From the NCBI RefSeq assembly GCF_030316845.1, contig NZ_JASZYS010000007.1, forward strand, positions 62,001 to 126,000: 64,000 bases of DNA. The letters run 5' to 3'. Positions 56,913 to 64,000 of this stretch are shown here, piece by piece. This DNA is from Variovorax davisae (lineage in GTDB: Bacteria > Pseudomonadota > Gammaproteobacteria > Burkholderiales > Burkholderiaceae_C). The notes under the pieces are model-generated. The model did not search any database. It worked only from the letters and a program-made list of their open reading frames with translations, and was not told the DNA's origin. A program made the position numbers and the translations under genes. How positions within the stretch are numbered: the stretch's first letter is position 1; every line of letters begins with the position of its first letter.

Positions 56913-57437
56913 TCAGGGCTTGAGTTCGAGCGAGACCTCGCCCAACTCGCTGCTGCCGGCGACCTGCGACTGCTCGGCCTTGGCCGGCGGCCACTGGAAG
57001 GGGATGCTCACGATCTCGCGGCCGCCGACCTCGCGCGCCGCCTCGACGTACAGCTTGTAGGCGCCGGGCGCCAGCTTGGGCAACTGCACCGAGCCTTCGG
57101 ACACGGCGATCTGGTGCTTGCCGGCGGGCCGCGTGGCGCTGCTGACGCCGTCGACCGGCATCTGCAGTTCGCGGCCGGTGCGGCGCCACCACTGACGGAT
57201 GTCCTTCAGCCACTTGGTGCCTTCGCCTTCGGCGTTGCCGCCCTTGTTCTTGACGTCGTACCAGACCGCCAGCGTGCCGGCCACCGACTGGTCGGGCCGC
57301 TCGATCCAGGCCGCCACGTAGGGGCGGTGGTACTCGGCCACGTTGAGGCGCGGCACTTCGACGTTGACCGTGAGCCCCGCAGCGAAGGCCGGCGCGCCGA
57401 AGAGTGCGGCGAGCGCGAGGGAATAGCGAACTTGCAC
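56913..57437 (-). CDS. DUF2271 periplasmic protein with FMN-attachment motif
   Basis: The 174-residue protein (GTG start, ribosome site GAGG) has a signal peptide (cleavage near AFAA, residue 20) and the DUF2271 domain. Residues 96-102 read DGVSSAT, matching the D-x2-[ST]-[GS]-A-T motif in which ApbE attaches FMN to the last Thr (Thr102), followed by RPAGKH. Other segments are RPYVAAWIERPDQSVAGTLAVWYD, KWLKDIRQWWRRTG and KLAPGAYKLYVEAAREVGGRE. It is therefore likely to be a covalent flavoprotein in the periplasm. apbE is two genes downstream. Confidence 0.88.
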   Translation of the reverse strand: MQVRYSLALAALFGAPAFAAGLTVNVEVPRLNVAEYHRPYVAAWIERPDQSVAGTLAVWYDVKNKGGNAEGEGTKWLKDIRQWWRRTGRELQMPVDGVSSATRPAGKHQIAVSEGSVQLPKLAPGAYKLYVEAAREVGGREIVSIPFQWPPAKAEQSQVAGSSELGEVSLELKP

Positions 57438-57456
57438 GAAAAACCTCTTTCCTGGA

Positions 57457-58101
57457 TCAGTGGATGAACAGCAGCGCGAGCAGCACCGGGATGACGAGGC
57501 CCATGCCGACCATCGGCCAGGTGAAGGGCCGGTTGCCGGCGTGCATCTTGAGAATGAAAAGCCCGGTGATCGAGAACACCAGCGTGGCGGCCGCGAAGAC
57601 GTCGATGAACAAGCTCCAGGCCGCGCCGCTGTTGCGCCCCTTGTGCAGGTCGTTGAAGTAGGACAGCCAGCCGCGGTCGGTGCGCTCGTACTCGGCCTCG
57701 CCGTCGATCAGGCTCAGGCGCAGCCAGGCGTCGCCGCCCGGGCGCGGCAGCGAAAGGTAGATCTCGTCGTCCGACCATTCGGCGTCGCGGCCGGCGGTGT
57801 CGACCGCCCACTGCGCCTGGATCCAGGACTGCAGTTCGGCCGGCAGTTCGGCCTTGCCCTTGCGGGCCTTGGCGGCGGGGACTTCCTTCTGCAAGGCCGC
57901 GCGCAAGGTGTCGTCGACGGTGGCGGTCCGGCTCGTCACCTTTGGCCGGGCCTCGATGCTGGCCGCGTGGTTGAGCGTGAAGCCCGTGATGCCGAACAGC
58001 AGCAGCCCGATCAGGCAGAGCGCCGAGCTGACCCAGTGCCACTCGTGCAGGGTCTTGAGCCAGTAGGCGCGGCGGCGGTTGTCGGTGGTGGCGGCAGTCA
58101 T
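57457..58101 (-). CDS. PepSY-associated transmembrane protein
   Basis: The 214-residue protein has three or four membrane helices: LHEWHWVSSALCLIGLLLFGITGFTLNHA (about 18-46, with His19, His22 and His45), a periplasmic PepSY-like domain (about 50-150), LHKGRNSGAAWSLFIDVFAAATLVFSITGLFILK and MVGMGLVIPVLLALLFIH. Conserved His residues in paired helices are consistent with bound haem, as suggested for PepSY ferric reductase-like proteins. It is the first gene of the redox operon, close to a Fur-like site (58130-58148). Confidence 0.87.
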   Translation of the reverse strand: MTAATTDNRRRAYWLKTLHEWHWVSSALCLIGLLLFGITGFTLNHAASIEARPKVTSRTATVDDTLRAALQKEVPAAKARKGKAELPAELQSWIQAQWAVDTAGRDAEWSDDEIYLSLPRPGGDAWLRLSLIDGEAEYERTDRGWLSYFNDLHKGRNSGAAWSLFIDVFAAATLVFSITGLFILKMHAGNRPFTWPMVGMGLVIPVLLALLFIH

Positions 58102-58129
58102 CGGAGCGGGCGATTCTAGCCGCTCAGAT

Positions 58130-58148
58130 GAGAATGAATTCTATTTGC
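58130..58148 (-). promoter_or_regulatory. Fur-like site upstream of the PepSY-led operon
   Basis: GAGAATGAATTCTATTTGC keeps the strong half-site GAGAATGA and matches about 11 of 19 Fur consensus positions. It lies 28 bases before the PepSY start codon. Confidence 0.5.
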
Positions 58149-58215
58149 AGGGTTCCGGGTGGCGCCCGACGAGGCATTTCGATACGGTGGAAGGGCCCGT
58201 CGAATCTGCGTTCAT
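58141..58215 (-). CDS. Candidate 24-residue leader ORF with hairpin-sequestered start
   Basis: A short frame with ribosome site GAGGAG reads MNADSTGPSTVSKC... and ends PEPCK, stopping at TAG. Its ATG lies inside the right arm of a perfect 9-bp inverted repeat (TTCATTGCT, 58211-58219, with AGCAATGAA, 58231-58239), and its ribosome site lies mostly in the 11-base loop. Two Cys residues are 11 apart. It ends 39 bases before the PepSY gene, so it could be a leader peptide controlling that operon; chance is also possible. Confidence 0.35.
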   Translation of the reverse strand: MNADSTGPSTVSKCLVGRHPEPCK

Positions 58216-58253
58216 TGCTCCTCTTTCGATAGCAATGAAGTTTCGTAAAGTCG

Positions 58254-58277
58254 AAAAAAAGCGGGGCATGGCCCCGC
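58254..58277 (-). terminator. Rho-independent terminator of bfr
   Basis: GCGGGGC (58261-58267) and GCCCCGC (58271-58277) form a 7-bp stem with loop ATG. On the minus strand it is followed by seven T residues (A run 58254-58260). Confidence 0.9.
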
Positions 58278-58297
58278 GCGCCGGACGCCGTGCCGGC

Positions 58298-58774
58298 CTA
58301 CTCGTTCTCGCCCATCTGCGACTGCAGGTAGTTCTGCAGGCCGACCTTGCCGACCAGGTCGATCTGGGTCTCGAGGAAATCGATGTGTTCCTCGGTGTCG
58401 TCCAGGATTTCCTGCAGCAGGTCGCGCGAGACATAGTCGCGCACGCTCTCGCAGTGGGCGATGCCGGCCTTGATGGTCGCTTGCGCGCCGGTCTCGGAGC
58501 GCAGGTCGCATTCGAGGATCTCGGGCACGTCTTCGCCGACCTGGAGCTTGGCCAGGTCCTGCAGGTTCGGCAGGCCGTCGAGCATGAAGATCCGGTCCAT
58601 GATCCGGTCGGCGTGCTTCATCTCGCCGATCGACTCCTCGTATTCCTTCTTGGCCAGCTTGTCGAGGCCCCAGTGCTTGAGCATCCGGTAGTGCAGGAAA
58701 TACTGGTTGATCGCGGTCAACTCGTTCTTGAGTTGCGCCTGCAGATGGTCGATGACTTGAGGGTCGCCCTTCAT
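58298..58774 (-). CDS. bfr: Bacterioferritin, haem-ligand present, ferroxidase Glu127 replaced
   Basis: The 158-residue iron-storage subunit begins MKGDPQVIDHLQAQLKNELTAINQYFLHYRMLKHWG. Without gaps it shows the ferroxidase ligands Glu18, Glu51, His54, Glu94 and His130 and the haem ligand Met52, but residue 127 is Thr (DDTEEHIDFLE), where Escherichia coli Bfr has Glu127. The C-terminus GLQNYLQSQM is standard. In organisms with two Bfr types one often lacks part of the ferroxidase set; this may be such a subunit. It is divergent from ahpC, and bfd lies 8 kb away. Confidence 0.95.
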   Translation of the reverse strand: MKGDPQVIDHLQAQLKNELTAINQYFLHYRMLKHWGLDKLAKKEYEESIGEMKHADRIMDRIFMLDGLPNLQDLAKLQVGEDVPEILECDLRSETGAQATIKAGIAHCESVRDYVSRDLLQEILDDTEEHIDFLETQIDLVGKVGLQNYLQSQMGENE

Positions 58775-58909
58775 GATTTTTTCCTTGTTCTTAAAGAGGC
58801 GATTGTGCGAGCCCGCCCTGCGGCGGCGCAAGCAAACCCATGCGCATACGGTCTGCATGCGGGTGAGGGTGATAGGTGTTCGCATTCATAGGGGTGGGCA
58901 ATGCATTTA

Positions 58910-58951
58910 ATAGCTCCTGGCTATCTAAAAGCCAATATTGGTAGTTATACT
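58910..58951 (+). promoter_or_regulatory. ahpC promoter with OxyR half-site
   Basis: ATAG (58910-58913), seven bases, then CTAT (58921-58924) matches half of the OxyR tetrad consensus ATAG-N7-CTAT. A -10 TATACT (58946-58951) follows with no good -35, the pattern of an OxyR-activated promoter. Start would be near 58958, 29 bases before the ATG. Confidence 0.6.
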
Positions 58952-58986
58952 AATGACTCGCACTCATCAGCCTCCAAGGAAACTCA

Positions 58987-59559
58987 ATGTCCCTGATCAA
59001 CACCGAAATCATCCCGTTCAAGGCCACCGCGTATCACAACGGCAAGTTCGTGCCCGTCAGCAACGACAACTTCAAGGGCAAGTGGTCCGTGGTCGTGTTC
59101 TACCCGGCCGACTTCACCTTCGTGTGCCCGACCGAACTGGGTGACTTGGCCGATCACTATGCCGAATTCCAGAAGCTCGGCGTCGAGGTGTATGGCGTGT
59201 CGACCGACACCCACTTCACCCACAAGGCCTGGCACGACACGTCCGAGACCATCGGCAAGGTGCAGTACCCGCTGATCGGCGACCCGAGCCAGCAGCTGGC
59301 CCGCGCCTTCCAGGTCCTGATCGAAGAAGGCGAAGACGCCGGCCTGGCCTACCGCGGCACCTTCGTGATCGACCCCGAAGGCAAGATCAAGACCATCGAA
59401 GTGCACGACAACGGCATCGGCCGTGACGCCGCCGAACTGCTGCGCCGCGTGAAGGCCGCCCAGTACGTCGCCGCTCACCCGGGCGAAGTCTGCCCCGCCA
59501 AGTGGACCGAAGGCGCCGAAACGCTCAAGCCTTCGTTCGACCTGGTCGGCAAGATCTAA
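58987..59559 (+). CDS. ahpC: Alkyl hydroperoxide reductase subunit C, peroxiredoxin
   Basis: The 190-residue peroxiredoxin starts [45 protein letters not shown], with the peroxidatic Cys in [17 protein letters not shown] and the resolving Cys in [27 protein letters not shown]. It reduces hydrogen peroxide, alkyl hydroperoxides and peroxynitrite, with AhpF recycling it. AAGGA precedes the ATG. It is divergent from bfr; an OxyR-like half-site lies upstream and an intergenic terminator follows before ahpF. Confidence 0.98.
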   Translation: MSLINTEIIPFKATAYHNGKFVPVSNDNFKGKWSVVVFYPADFTFVCPTELGDLADHYAEFQKLGVEVYGVSTDTHFTHKAWHDTSETIGKVQYPLIGDPSQQLARAFQVLIEEGEDAGLAYRGTFVIDPEGKIKTIEVHDNGIGRDAAELLRRVKAAQYVAAHPGEVCPAKWTEGAETLKPSFDLVGKI

Positions 59560-59579
59560 GCCGCCTGGTTCGCGCCACA

Positions 59580-59609
59580 GCCCGGGCGCGTTCGCACCCG
59601 GGCTTTTTT
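59580..59609 (+). terminator. Terminator or attenuator between ahpC and ahpF
   Basis: GCCCGGG (59580-59586) and CCCGGGC (59597-59603) form a stem followed by TTTTTT (59604-59609), 21 bases after the ahpC stop. It would make ahpC more abundant than ahpF. Confidence 0.85.
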
Positions 59610-59639
59610 GTTTCCATCGCATTTGAAAAGAAAGTCACC

Positions 59640-61217
59640 ATGCTCGACGCCGGTACCAAATCGCAACTCAAAAGCTACCTCGACCGCATCACGCAGCCGA
59701 TCGAGATCGTGGCTTCGCTCGATGACAGCAAGGCGTCGGGCGAGCTGCAGGCGCTGCTGAAGGACGTGGCCGAGTCGTCTGCGCTGGTGAAGGTCAGCGA
59801 GAGCCGGGACGACCAGCATCGCAAGCCATCCTTCTCCATCAACCGGCCCAGCGAAAACCACGGTCCGCGTTTCGCGGGCCTGCCGATGGGCCACGAATTC
59901 ACGTCCCTGGTGCTGGCCCTGTTGCAGGTCGGCGGCTACCCGCCCAAGGTCGACGAGGCGGTGCTGAAACAAATCCGCGCGCTCGACGGCGACTTCGAGT
60001 TCGAGATCTACATCTCGCTGACCTGCCACAACTGCCCGGACGTGGTCCAGGCGCTGAACCTGATGGCGATCCAGAACCCGCGCATCAAGACCACGATGAT
60101 CGACGGCTCGCTGTTCCAGGACGAGGTCAAGGAACGCCAGATCATGGCCGTGCCGACCGTCTTCCTGAACGGCACCGAATTCGGCCAGGGCCGCATGAGC
60201 CTGGAGGAGATCCTCGCCAAGATCGACACCAGCGGCGTCGAGCGCGAAGCGAAGAAGATCGCCGCCAAGGCGCCGTTCGACGTCCTGATCGTCGGCGGCG
60301 GCCCCGCGGGTGCCGCGGCCGCGGTGTACGCGGCGCGCAAGGGCATTCGCACCGGTGTCGCCTCGGAGCGCTTCGGCGGCCAGGTGCTCGACACCATGGG
60401 CATCGAGAACTTCATCTCGATCAAGGAGACCGAGGGGCCCAAGTTCGCCCTGGCGCTCGAGGAGCATGTGCGCGACTACGACGTCGACATCATGAACCTG
60501 CAGCGCGCCGCCGGTCTGGTGGCGGGCGACGGCTTCATCGAGATCCAGCTCGAGAGCGGGGCGTCGCTGAAGAGCCGTTCGGTCGTGATCTCGACCGGTG
60601 CGCGCTGGCGCAACATCAACGTGCCCGGCGAGCACGAGTACAAGAACAAGGGCGTGGCCTACTGCCCGCACTGCGACGGTCCGCTGTTCAAGGGCAAGCG
60701 GGTGGCGGTGATCGGCGGCGGCAACTCGGGCGTCGAGGCGGCGATCGACCTGGCCGGCATCGTCGGCCACGTGACCTTGATCGAGTACGACACGCAGCTG
60801 CGCGCCGACGCGGTGCTGCAGCGCAAGCTGCGCAGCCTCGCCAACGTCACGGTGCACCTGAACGCGCAGACCACCGAGATCACCGGCGACGGCCAGAAGG
60901 TCGACGGCCTGGTCTACAAGGACCGCGCGACCGGCCAGAGCCACCAGGTGCCGCTCGAAGGGGTGTTCGTGCAGATCGGCCTGGTACCCAACACCGACTG
61001 GCTCAAGGGCACGGTCGAGCTGTCGAAGCACGGCGAGATCGTGGTGGATGCCAAGGGCCAGACCTCGGTGCCCGGCGTGTTCGCCGCCGGCGACGCCACC
61101 ACCGTGCCGTTCAAGCAGATCATCATCGCGGCCGGCGATGGCGCGAAGGCGGCGTTGAGCGCCTTCGACCACCTGATCCGCACCTCGGCCCCGGCGGAAG
61201 AAGCGGTCGCGGCCTGA
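59640..61217 (+). CDS. ahpF: Alkyl hydroperoxide reductase subunit F
   Basis: The 525-residue flavoprotein has an N-terminal double thioredoxin-fold domain with CHNC ([19 protein letters not shown]), an FAD motif ([23 protein letters not shown]), the redox CPHC in [31 protein letters not shown], and an NAD(P) motif, ending in [26 protein letters not shown]. It transfers electrons from NADH to AhpC. It is cotranscribed with ahpC past an attenuator. Confidence 0.98.
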   Translation: MLDAGTKSQLKSYLDRITQPIEIVASLDDSKASGELQALLKDVAESSALVKVSESRDDQHRKPSFSINRPSENHGPRFAGLPMGHEFTSLVLALLQVGGYPPKVDEAVLKQIRALDGDFEFEIYISLTCHNCPDVVQALNLMAIQNPRIKTTMIDGSLFQDEVKERQIMAVPTVFLNGTEFGQGRMSLEEILAKIDTSGVEREAKKIAAKAPFDVLIVGGGPAGAAAAVYAARKGIRTGVASERFGGQVLDTMGIENFISIKETEGPKFALALEEHVRDYDVDIMNLQRAAGLVAGDGFIEIQLESGASLKSRSVVISTGARWRNINVPGEHEYKNKGVAYCPHCDGPLFKGKRVAVIGGGNSGVEAAIDLAGIVGHVTLIEYDTQLRADAVLQRKLRSLANVTVHLNAQTTEITGDGQKVDGLVYKDRATGQSHQVPLEGVFVQIGLVPNTDWLKGTVELSKHGEIVVDAKGQTSVPGVFAAGDATTVPFKQIIIAAGDGAKAALSAFDHLIRTSAPAEEAVAA

Positions 61218-61300
61218 GCGAGTGGTCGCCTCGCCAGCCCCCTTGCGGGGGCTGTCTGCGGCCCCATCGCCCCTCAAAAAAGAACGACATTCAGTTACTA

Positions 61301-61317
61301 ATGAGAATTATTCTCAT
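61301..61317. promoter_or_regulatory. Perfect Fur box upstream of the haem receptor gene
   Basis: ATGAGAATTATTCTCAT is a perfect inverted repeat and contains the 7-1-7 form TGAGAAT-T-ATTCTCA expected for Fur. It lies 111 bases before the GTG start of the receptor. Confidence 0.88.
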
Positions 61318-61427
61318 ATAGTACGGGCCGGGCACTTAGCCCTCCACCCGCCAGCAAGATCGCGCCGCGCCTTTCGCGGCGTGCGGTCCAGCGAGCAGCT
61401 TCTCCAATCGCTGTCCCTGGACTTCAC

Positions 61428-63647
61428 GTGTCACGCTCCACTGCCTTCTCGCATCGTCTTCGCATCCTCCCCTGGCTGATCGCTTCCGGCTTCGGCACCC
61501 TTTCGTCGGCCCAGGAGGCCGGCCCCGCCCGGGTGGCGGCACTCGGCGAGATCGTGGTGAGCGGCACCCGCTCCGAGCAGAACAAGGACGACATCCCGGC
61601 CACCGTCGAGGTGATCGACCGGGAGCAGATCGAGTTCGACCAGATCCACCACATCCGCGACGCGGTGCGCGACATCCCCAACGTGTCGGTCCGCCGGGCG
61701 CCTGCGCGCTTCGGCCTCGCGACCGGCAACACCGGGCGCGACGGCAATGCGGGCTTCAATATCCGCGGCCTGGACGGCAACCGCGTGCTGCTGATGACCG
61801 ATGGCATCCGGATGCCGCGCAGCTACGTCTTCAGCGCCAATGCCTTCGGCCGCGACTACTTCGACCTCGGCCTGATCGAGCGCATCGAGATCATCAAGGG
61901 ACCGGCCTCCGCGCTCTACGGGTCCGACGGGCTGGCCGGCCTCGTCAACTTCATCACCCGGCAGCCGGAGTCCTTCCTCGCCGACGGCAAGACCTTCGGC
62001 GGCAGCGCCAACGTCGGCTACAGCGGCGACGACAACGGCTGGCAGGGCGGCGTGACGCTGGCTGGCAAGGCCAGCGACACGGTGAGTTGGCTGATCTCCG
62101 CCAACGGCAGCCGTACGCACGAGCTGGAGAACATGGGCACCAACGACGCCCGCAACAGCGACCGCACGGCGCCCAATCCCGAGCAAGGCAACAGCCAGTC
62201 GCTGCTCGCCAAGCTGATCGTGAAGCCGAATGCCGACCTGACGCACAACCTCACGTTCGAGCATGTGGCCAGGTCGACCGGCTACGACCTGCTGTCGGGC
62301 ATTTCGAAACCGCCCTACACCTCGACCTCGGTGACCGGCCTCGGCGCCTTGACCGACCTGCAGCGCGACCGCCTGACCTGGGACGGCCGGCTGCACGTCA
62401 ACTCGGTGCTGGCCGACGACCTGCTCGGCTACCTGAGCTACCAGAAGTCGGATTCGCGCGAACAAGCCTGGGAGAAGCGTTACGCCGCCGCCGACCGCAT
62501 GCGTGATGTCACCTACAGCGAGAACACCTGGCAGGCCGGCCTGCAGGCCGACAAGACGCTGCGCATGGCCGGCGACTGGTCGCAGCGCATCACCTTCGGC
62601 ATCGACTACACCAACACCCAGGTCGAGAACCTGCAGACCGGGCTGGTGCCGCCGGCCGGAGAGGTCTATCCGCTCAAGCGCTTTCCCGACACGACGGAAA
62701 AGACCGCGGCCTTCTACATCCAGGACGAACTCATCCACGACCAGTGGAGCATCACGCCGGGCGTGCGCATCGACCATTTCGACATCGACGCCAAGCAGGC
62801 CGGCTTCGGGCCCACGGCGGTCTCGCTGTCCGATTCGGCGGTCTCGCCCAAGCTGGGCGTGCTGTACCGCGCGACGCCGCAATGGACGCTCTACGGCAAC
62901 TACGCCTCGGGCTTCAAGGCCCCCAATGCCTTCCAGGTCAACAACTTCTTCGAGAACGTGATCTCCGGCTACCGGACGATTCCCAACCCGAACCTGAAGC
63001 CCGAGACCAGCGACAACTTCGAACTCGGCACCCGGGGCCGGGCCGGCATCCTGAACTTCGAAGCCGCCGTCTTCACGGGCAACTACCGGGACCTGATCGA
63101 GAACGATCGCCAGGTCGGCGGCGTGTTCGGCTCGCGCACCAATCCGGCGACCTTCCAGTCGGTCAACATCGGGCGCGCGCGCATCCATGGCTTCGAGCTC
63201 AAGGGCGAGTTCGACTGGACCAACAACGGCACCGGCTTCACCTTGCCGATCGCCTACGGCCAGGCGCGCGGCGAAGACCGCACCAGCCACGTGCCGCTCA
63301 ACTCGGTCGATCCGCAGAAGCTGGCCGTCGGCCTGAAGTACCAGGCGCCGATGTGGAGCGTGCGCCTCGACGCGGTCCACCACGCGGCCAAGAAGCGCAG
63401 CGACGTCGATCCGGCCGAGGTCACGATCGGCGTCCAGTTCCTCACGCCGTCGGCCACCACGCTCGACCTCAATGCGCAGTGGCGTATCCGGCGCGACCTG
63501 CGGCTGAACGTCGCGGTCGTCAACCTCACCGACAAGAAGTACTGGATGTGGAGCGACGTGCGCGGCCTCGCGGCCACCTCGCCCGTGGTCGACGCCTACA
63601 CGCAGCCCGGACGGCATTTCAACGTGTCGCTCGTGGCCGATTTCTGA
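61428..63647 (+). CDS. TonB-dependent haem/haemoglobin receptor
   Basis: The 739-residue outer-membrane receptor (GTG start) has a signal peptide (LRILPWLIASGFGTLSSA), a TonB box-like GEIVVSGTR, a plug domain (FNIRGLDGNRVLLMTDGIRMPRS, IERIEIIKGPASALYGSDGLAGLVNF) and a barrel ending in Phe. It carries the haem-receptor motifs FKAP (a FRAP-box variant, in SGFKAPNAFQVNNFF) and NPNL (NPNLKPETS). It belongs to the haemoglobin/transferrin/lactoferrin receptor family. A haem-utilisation gene follows, and a Fur box precedes it. HmuR/HemR-type names are plausible but the exact ligand is unproven. Confidence 0.9.
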   Translation: MSRSTAFSHRLRILPWLIASGFGTLSSAQEAGPARVAALGEIVVSGTRSEQNKDDIPATVEVIDREQIEFDQIHHIRDAVRDIPNVSVRRAPARFGLATGNTGRDGNAGFNIRGLDGNRVLLMTDGIRMPRSYVFSANAFGRDYFDLGLIERIEIIKGPASALYGSDGLAGLVNFITRQPESFLADGKTFGGSANVGYSGDDNGWQGGVTLAGKASDTVSWLISANGSRTHELENMGTNDARNSDRTAPNPEQGNSQSLLAKLIVKPNADLTHNLTFEHVARSTGYDLLSGISKPPYTSTSVTGLGALTDLQRDRLTWDGRLHVNSVLADDLLGYLSYQKSDSREQAWEKRYAAADRMRDVTYSENTWQAGLQADKTLRMAGDWSQRITFGIDYTNTQVENLQTGLVPPAGEVYPLKRFPDTTEKTAAFYIQDELIHDQWSITPGVRIDHFDIDAKQAGFGPTAVSLSDSAVSPKLGVLYRATPQWTLYGNYASGFKAPNAFQVNNFFENVISGYRTIPNPNLKPETSDNFELGTRGRAGILNFEAAVFTGNYRDLIENDRQVGGVFGSRTNPATFQSVNIGRARIHGFELKGEFDWTNNGTGFTLPIAYGQARGEDRTSHVPLNSVDPQKLAVGLKYQAPMWSVRLDAVHHAAKKRSDVDPAEVTIGVQFLTPSATTLDLNAQWRIRRDLRLNVAVVNLTDKKYWMWSDVRGLAATSPVVDAYTQPGRHFNVSLVADF

Positions 63648-63671
63648 TCCACCTCTCGAAAGCAAGCACGC

Positions 63672-64000
63672 ATGATGAAACCTGAACTCGTACGCGAACG
63701 ATTCGCCACCCTGCGCGCCGAGGGCAAGCGCCACAAGGATGCCGCCGAAGCGCTCGGCATCAGCGAAGGCGAGGCCATCGCCGCCCACGCGGGCGACCAT
63801 GAGCGCGGCCTGCGGGCGACGCCGCTGCGCGGGCCGTGGCTGGCGCTGCTGCAGTCGCTCGAGCGCTGCGGGCCGGTGCTGGCCTTGACGCGCAACACCT
63901 CGACGGTGCATGAAAAGACCGGCGTCTACCGCAACCTGTCCGGCGGCGCCCAGATGGGACTGGCACTCGGCGAGGAGATCGACCTGCGGCTTTTCTTCAA
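63672..64000 (+). CDS. hmuS: Hemin-degrading/haem-utilisation protein HmuS/HemS type, N-terminal part
   Basis: About 109 codons are visible before the window ends. The text MKPELVRERFATLRAEGKRHKDAAEALGISEGEAIAAHAG and RGPWLALLQSLERCGPVLALTRNTSTVHEKTGVY matches the first repeat of HmuS/HemS-family proteins, which handle or degrade haem in the cytoplasm. It follows the receptor by 24 bases. Two adjacent Met codons (63672, 63675) are possible starts. Haem ABC transporter genes probably continue beyond the window. Confidence 0.85.
   Translation, partial: MMKPELVRERFATLRAEGKRHKDAAEALGISEGEAIAAHAGDHERGLRATPLRGPWLALLQSLERCGPVLALTRNTSTVHEKTGVYRNLSGGAQMGLALGEEIDLRLFF

Overview
The window reads as one continuous stretch of chromosome from a GC-rich betaproteobacterium, most likely order Burkholderiales and probably family Comamonadaceae. 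The pointers are a PHA phasin, a short H-NS-like protein ending in a GETWSGGRGRKPRW tail, the surE-pcm-nlpD-rpoS cluster, an EarP/Arg32-type EF-P pair, a long-form RpoD with a Lys/Ala-rich N-terminus, and LivKHMGF-type importers beside aromatic oxygenase genes. The genus is an inference. I see no insertion sequence, prophage, integron or CRISPR array. Coding density is high, and many neighbouring genes overlap by 4 bases (ATGA or GTGA).

Layout. 1-7012: end of a VanA-type Rieske oxygenase, a GntR regulator, a VanB-type reductase and a five-gene branched-chain-amino-acid-type ABC importer, together resembling an aromatic-acid catabolic locus. 7064-12127: a SRPBCC protein, a small redox pair with a divergent LysR regulator, an HPP-CBS membrane protein and a Bcr/CflA-type exporter. 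12212-16772: rpoD and dnaG. 16836-20631: YihY-type membrane protein, an SDR dehydrogenase, phasin, a thioesterase, a Cys-repeat periplasmic protein and CsbD. 20819-27833: pncB, a NhaD-type antiporter, a 2-hydroxyacid dehydrogenase, rmuC, an MFS protein and a LOG-family protein. 27961-29725: efp and earP. 29775-36692: an OsmC protein, uvrC, pgsA, an EamA exporter, a LysR regulator divergent from a haloacetate-dehalogenase-like hydrolase, and a tartrate-dehydrogenase-like gene. 36758-39989: hup, tRNA-Val, ppiD, tRNA-His and an H-NS-family gene. 40026-46867: quinone oxidoreductase, surE-pcm-nlpD-rpoS, rlmD and a Bax-inhibitor-1 protein.

From 47034 to the end the window is an iron and peroxide region: a HbpS/GlcG-type protein, hemP, exbD-exbB-tonB, a 24-residue membrane micro-ORF, bfd, piuC with a Fiu-type siderophore receptor, a five-gene redox module (PepSY membrane protein, DUF2271, DUF4198, ApbE, CysJ-like flavoreductase), bfr, ahpC-ahpF, and a haem receptor with the start of a haem-degradation gene. 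Fur-like palindromes precede hemP, the siderophore receptor, the redox module and the haem receptor.

The most interesting system is the redox module at 53647-58101. The DUF2271 protein carries a DGVSSAT flavinylation motif next to the ApbE transferase that would load FMN on it. With a membrane-anchored NAD(P)H flavoreductase and a His-rich PepSY membrane protein, it looks like a trans-membrane electron chain ending in a periplasmic covalent flavoprotein. The best guess from its setting is reduction of ferric siderophore or haem iron. The apbE gene appears to start at a CTG coupled to the upstream stop codon. All gene functions are inferred from sequence reading; no database search was run.
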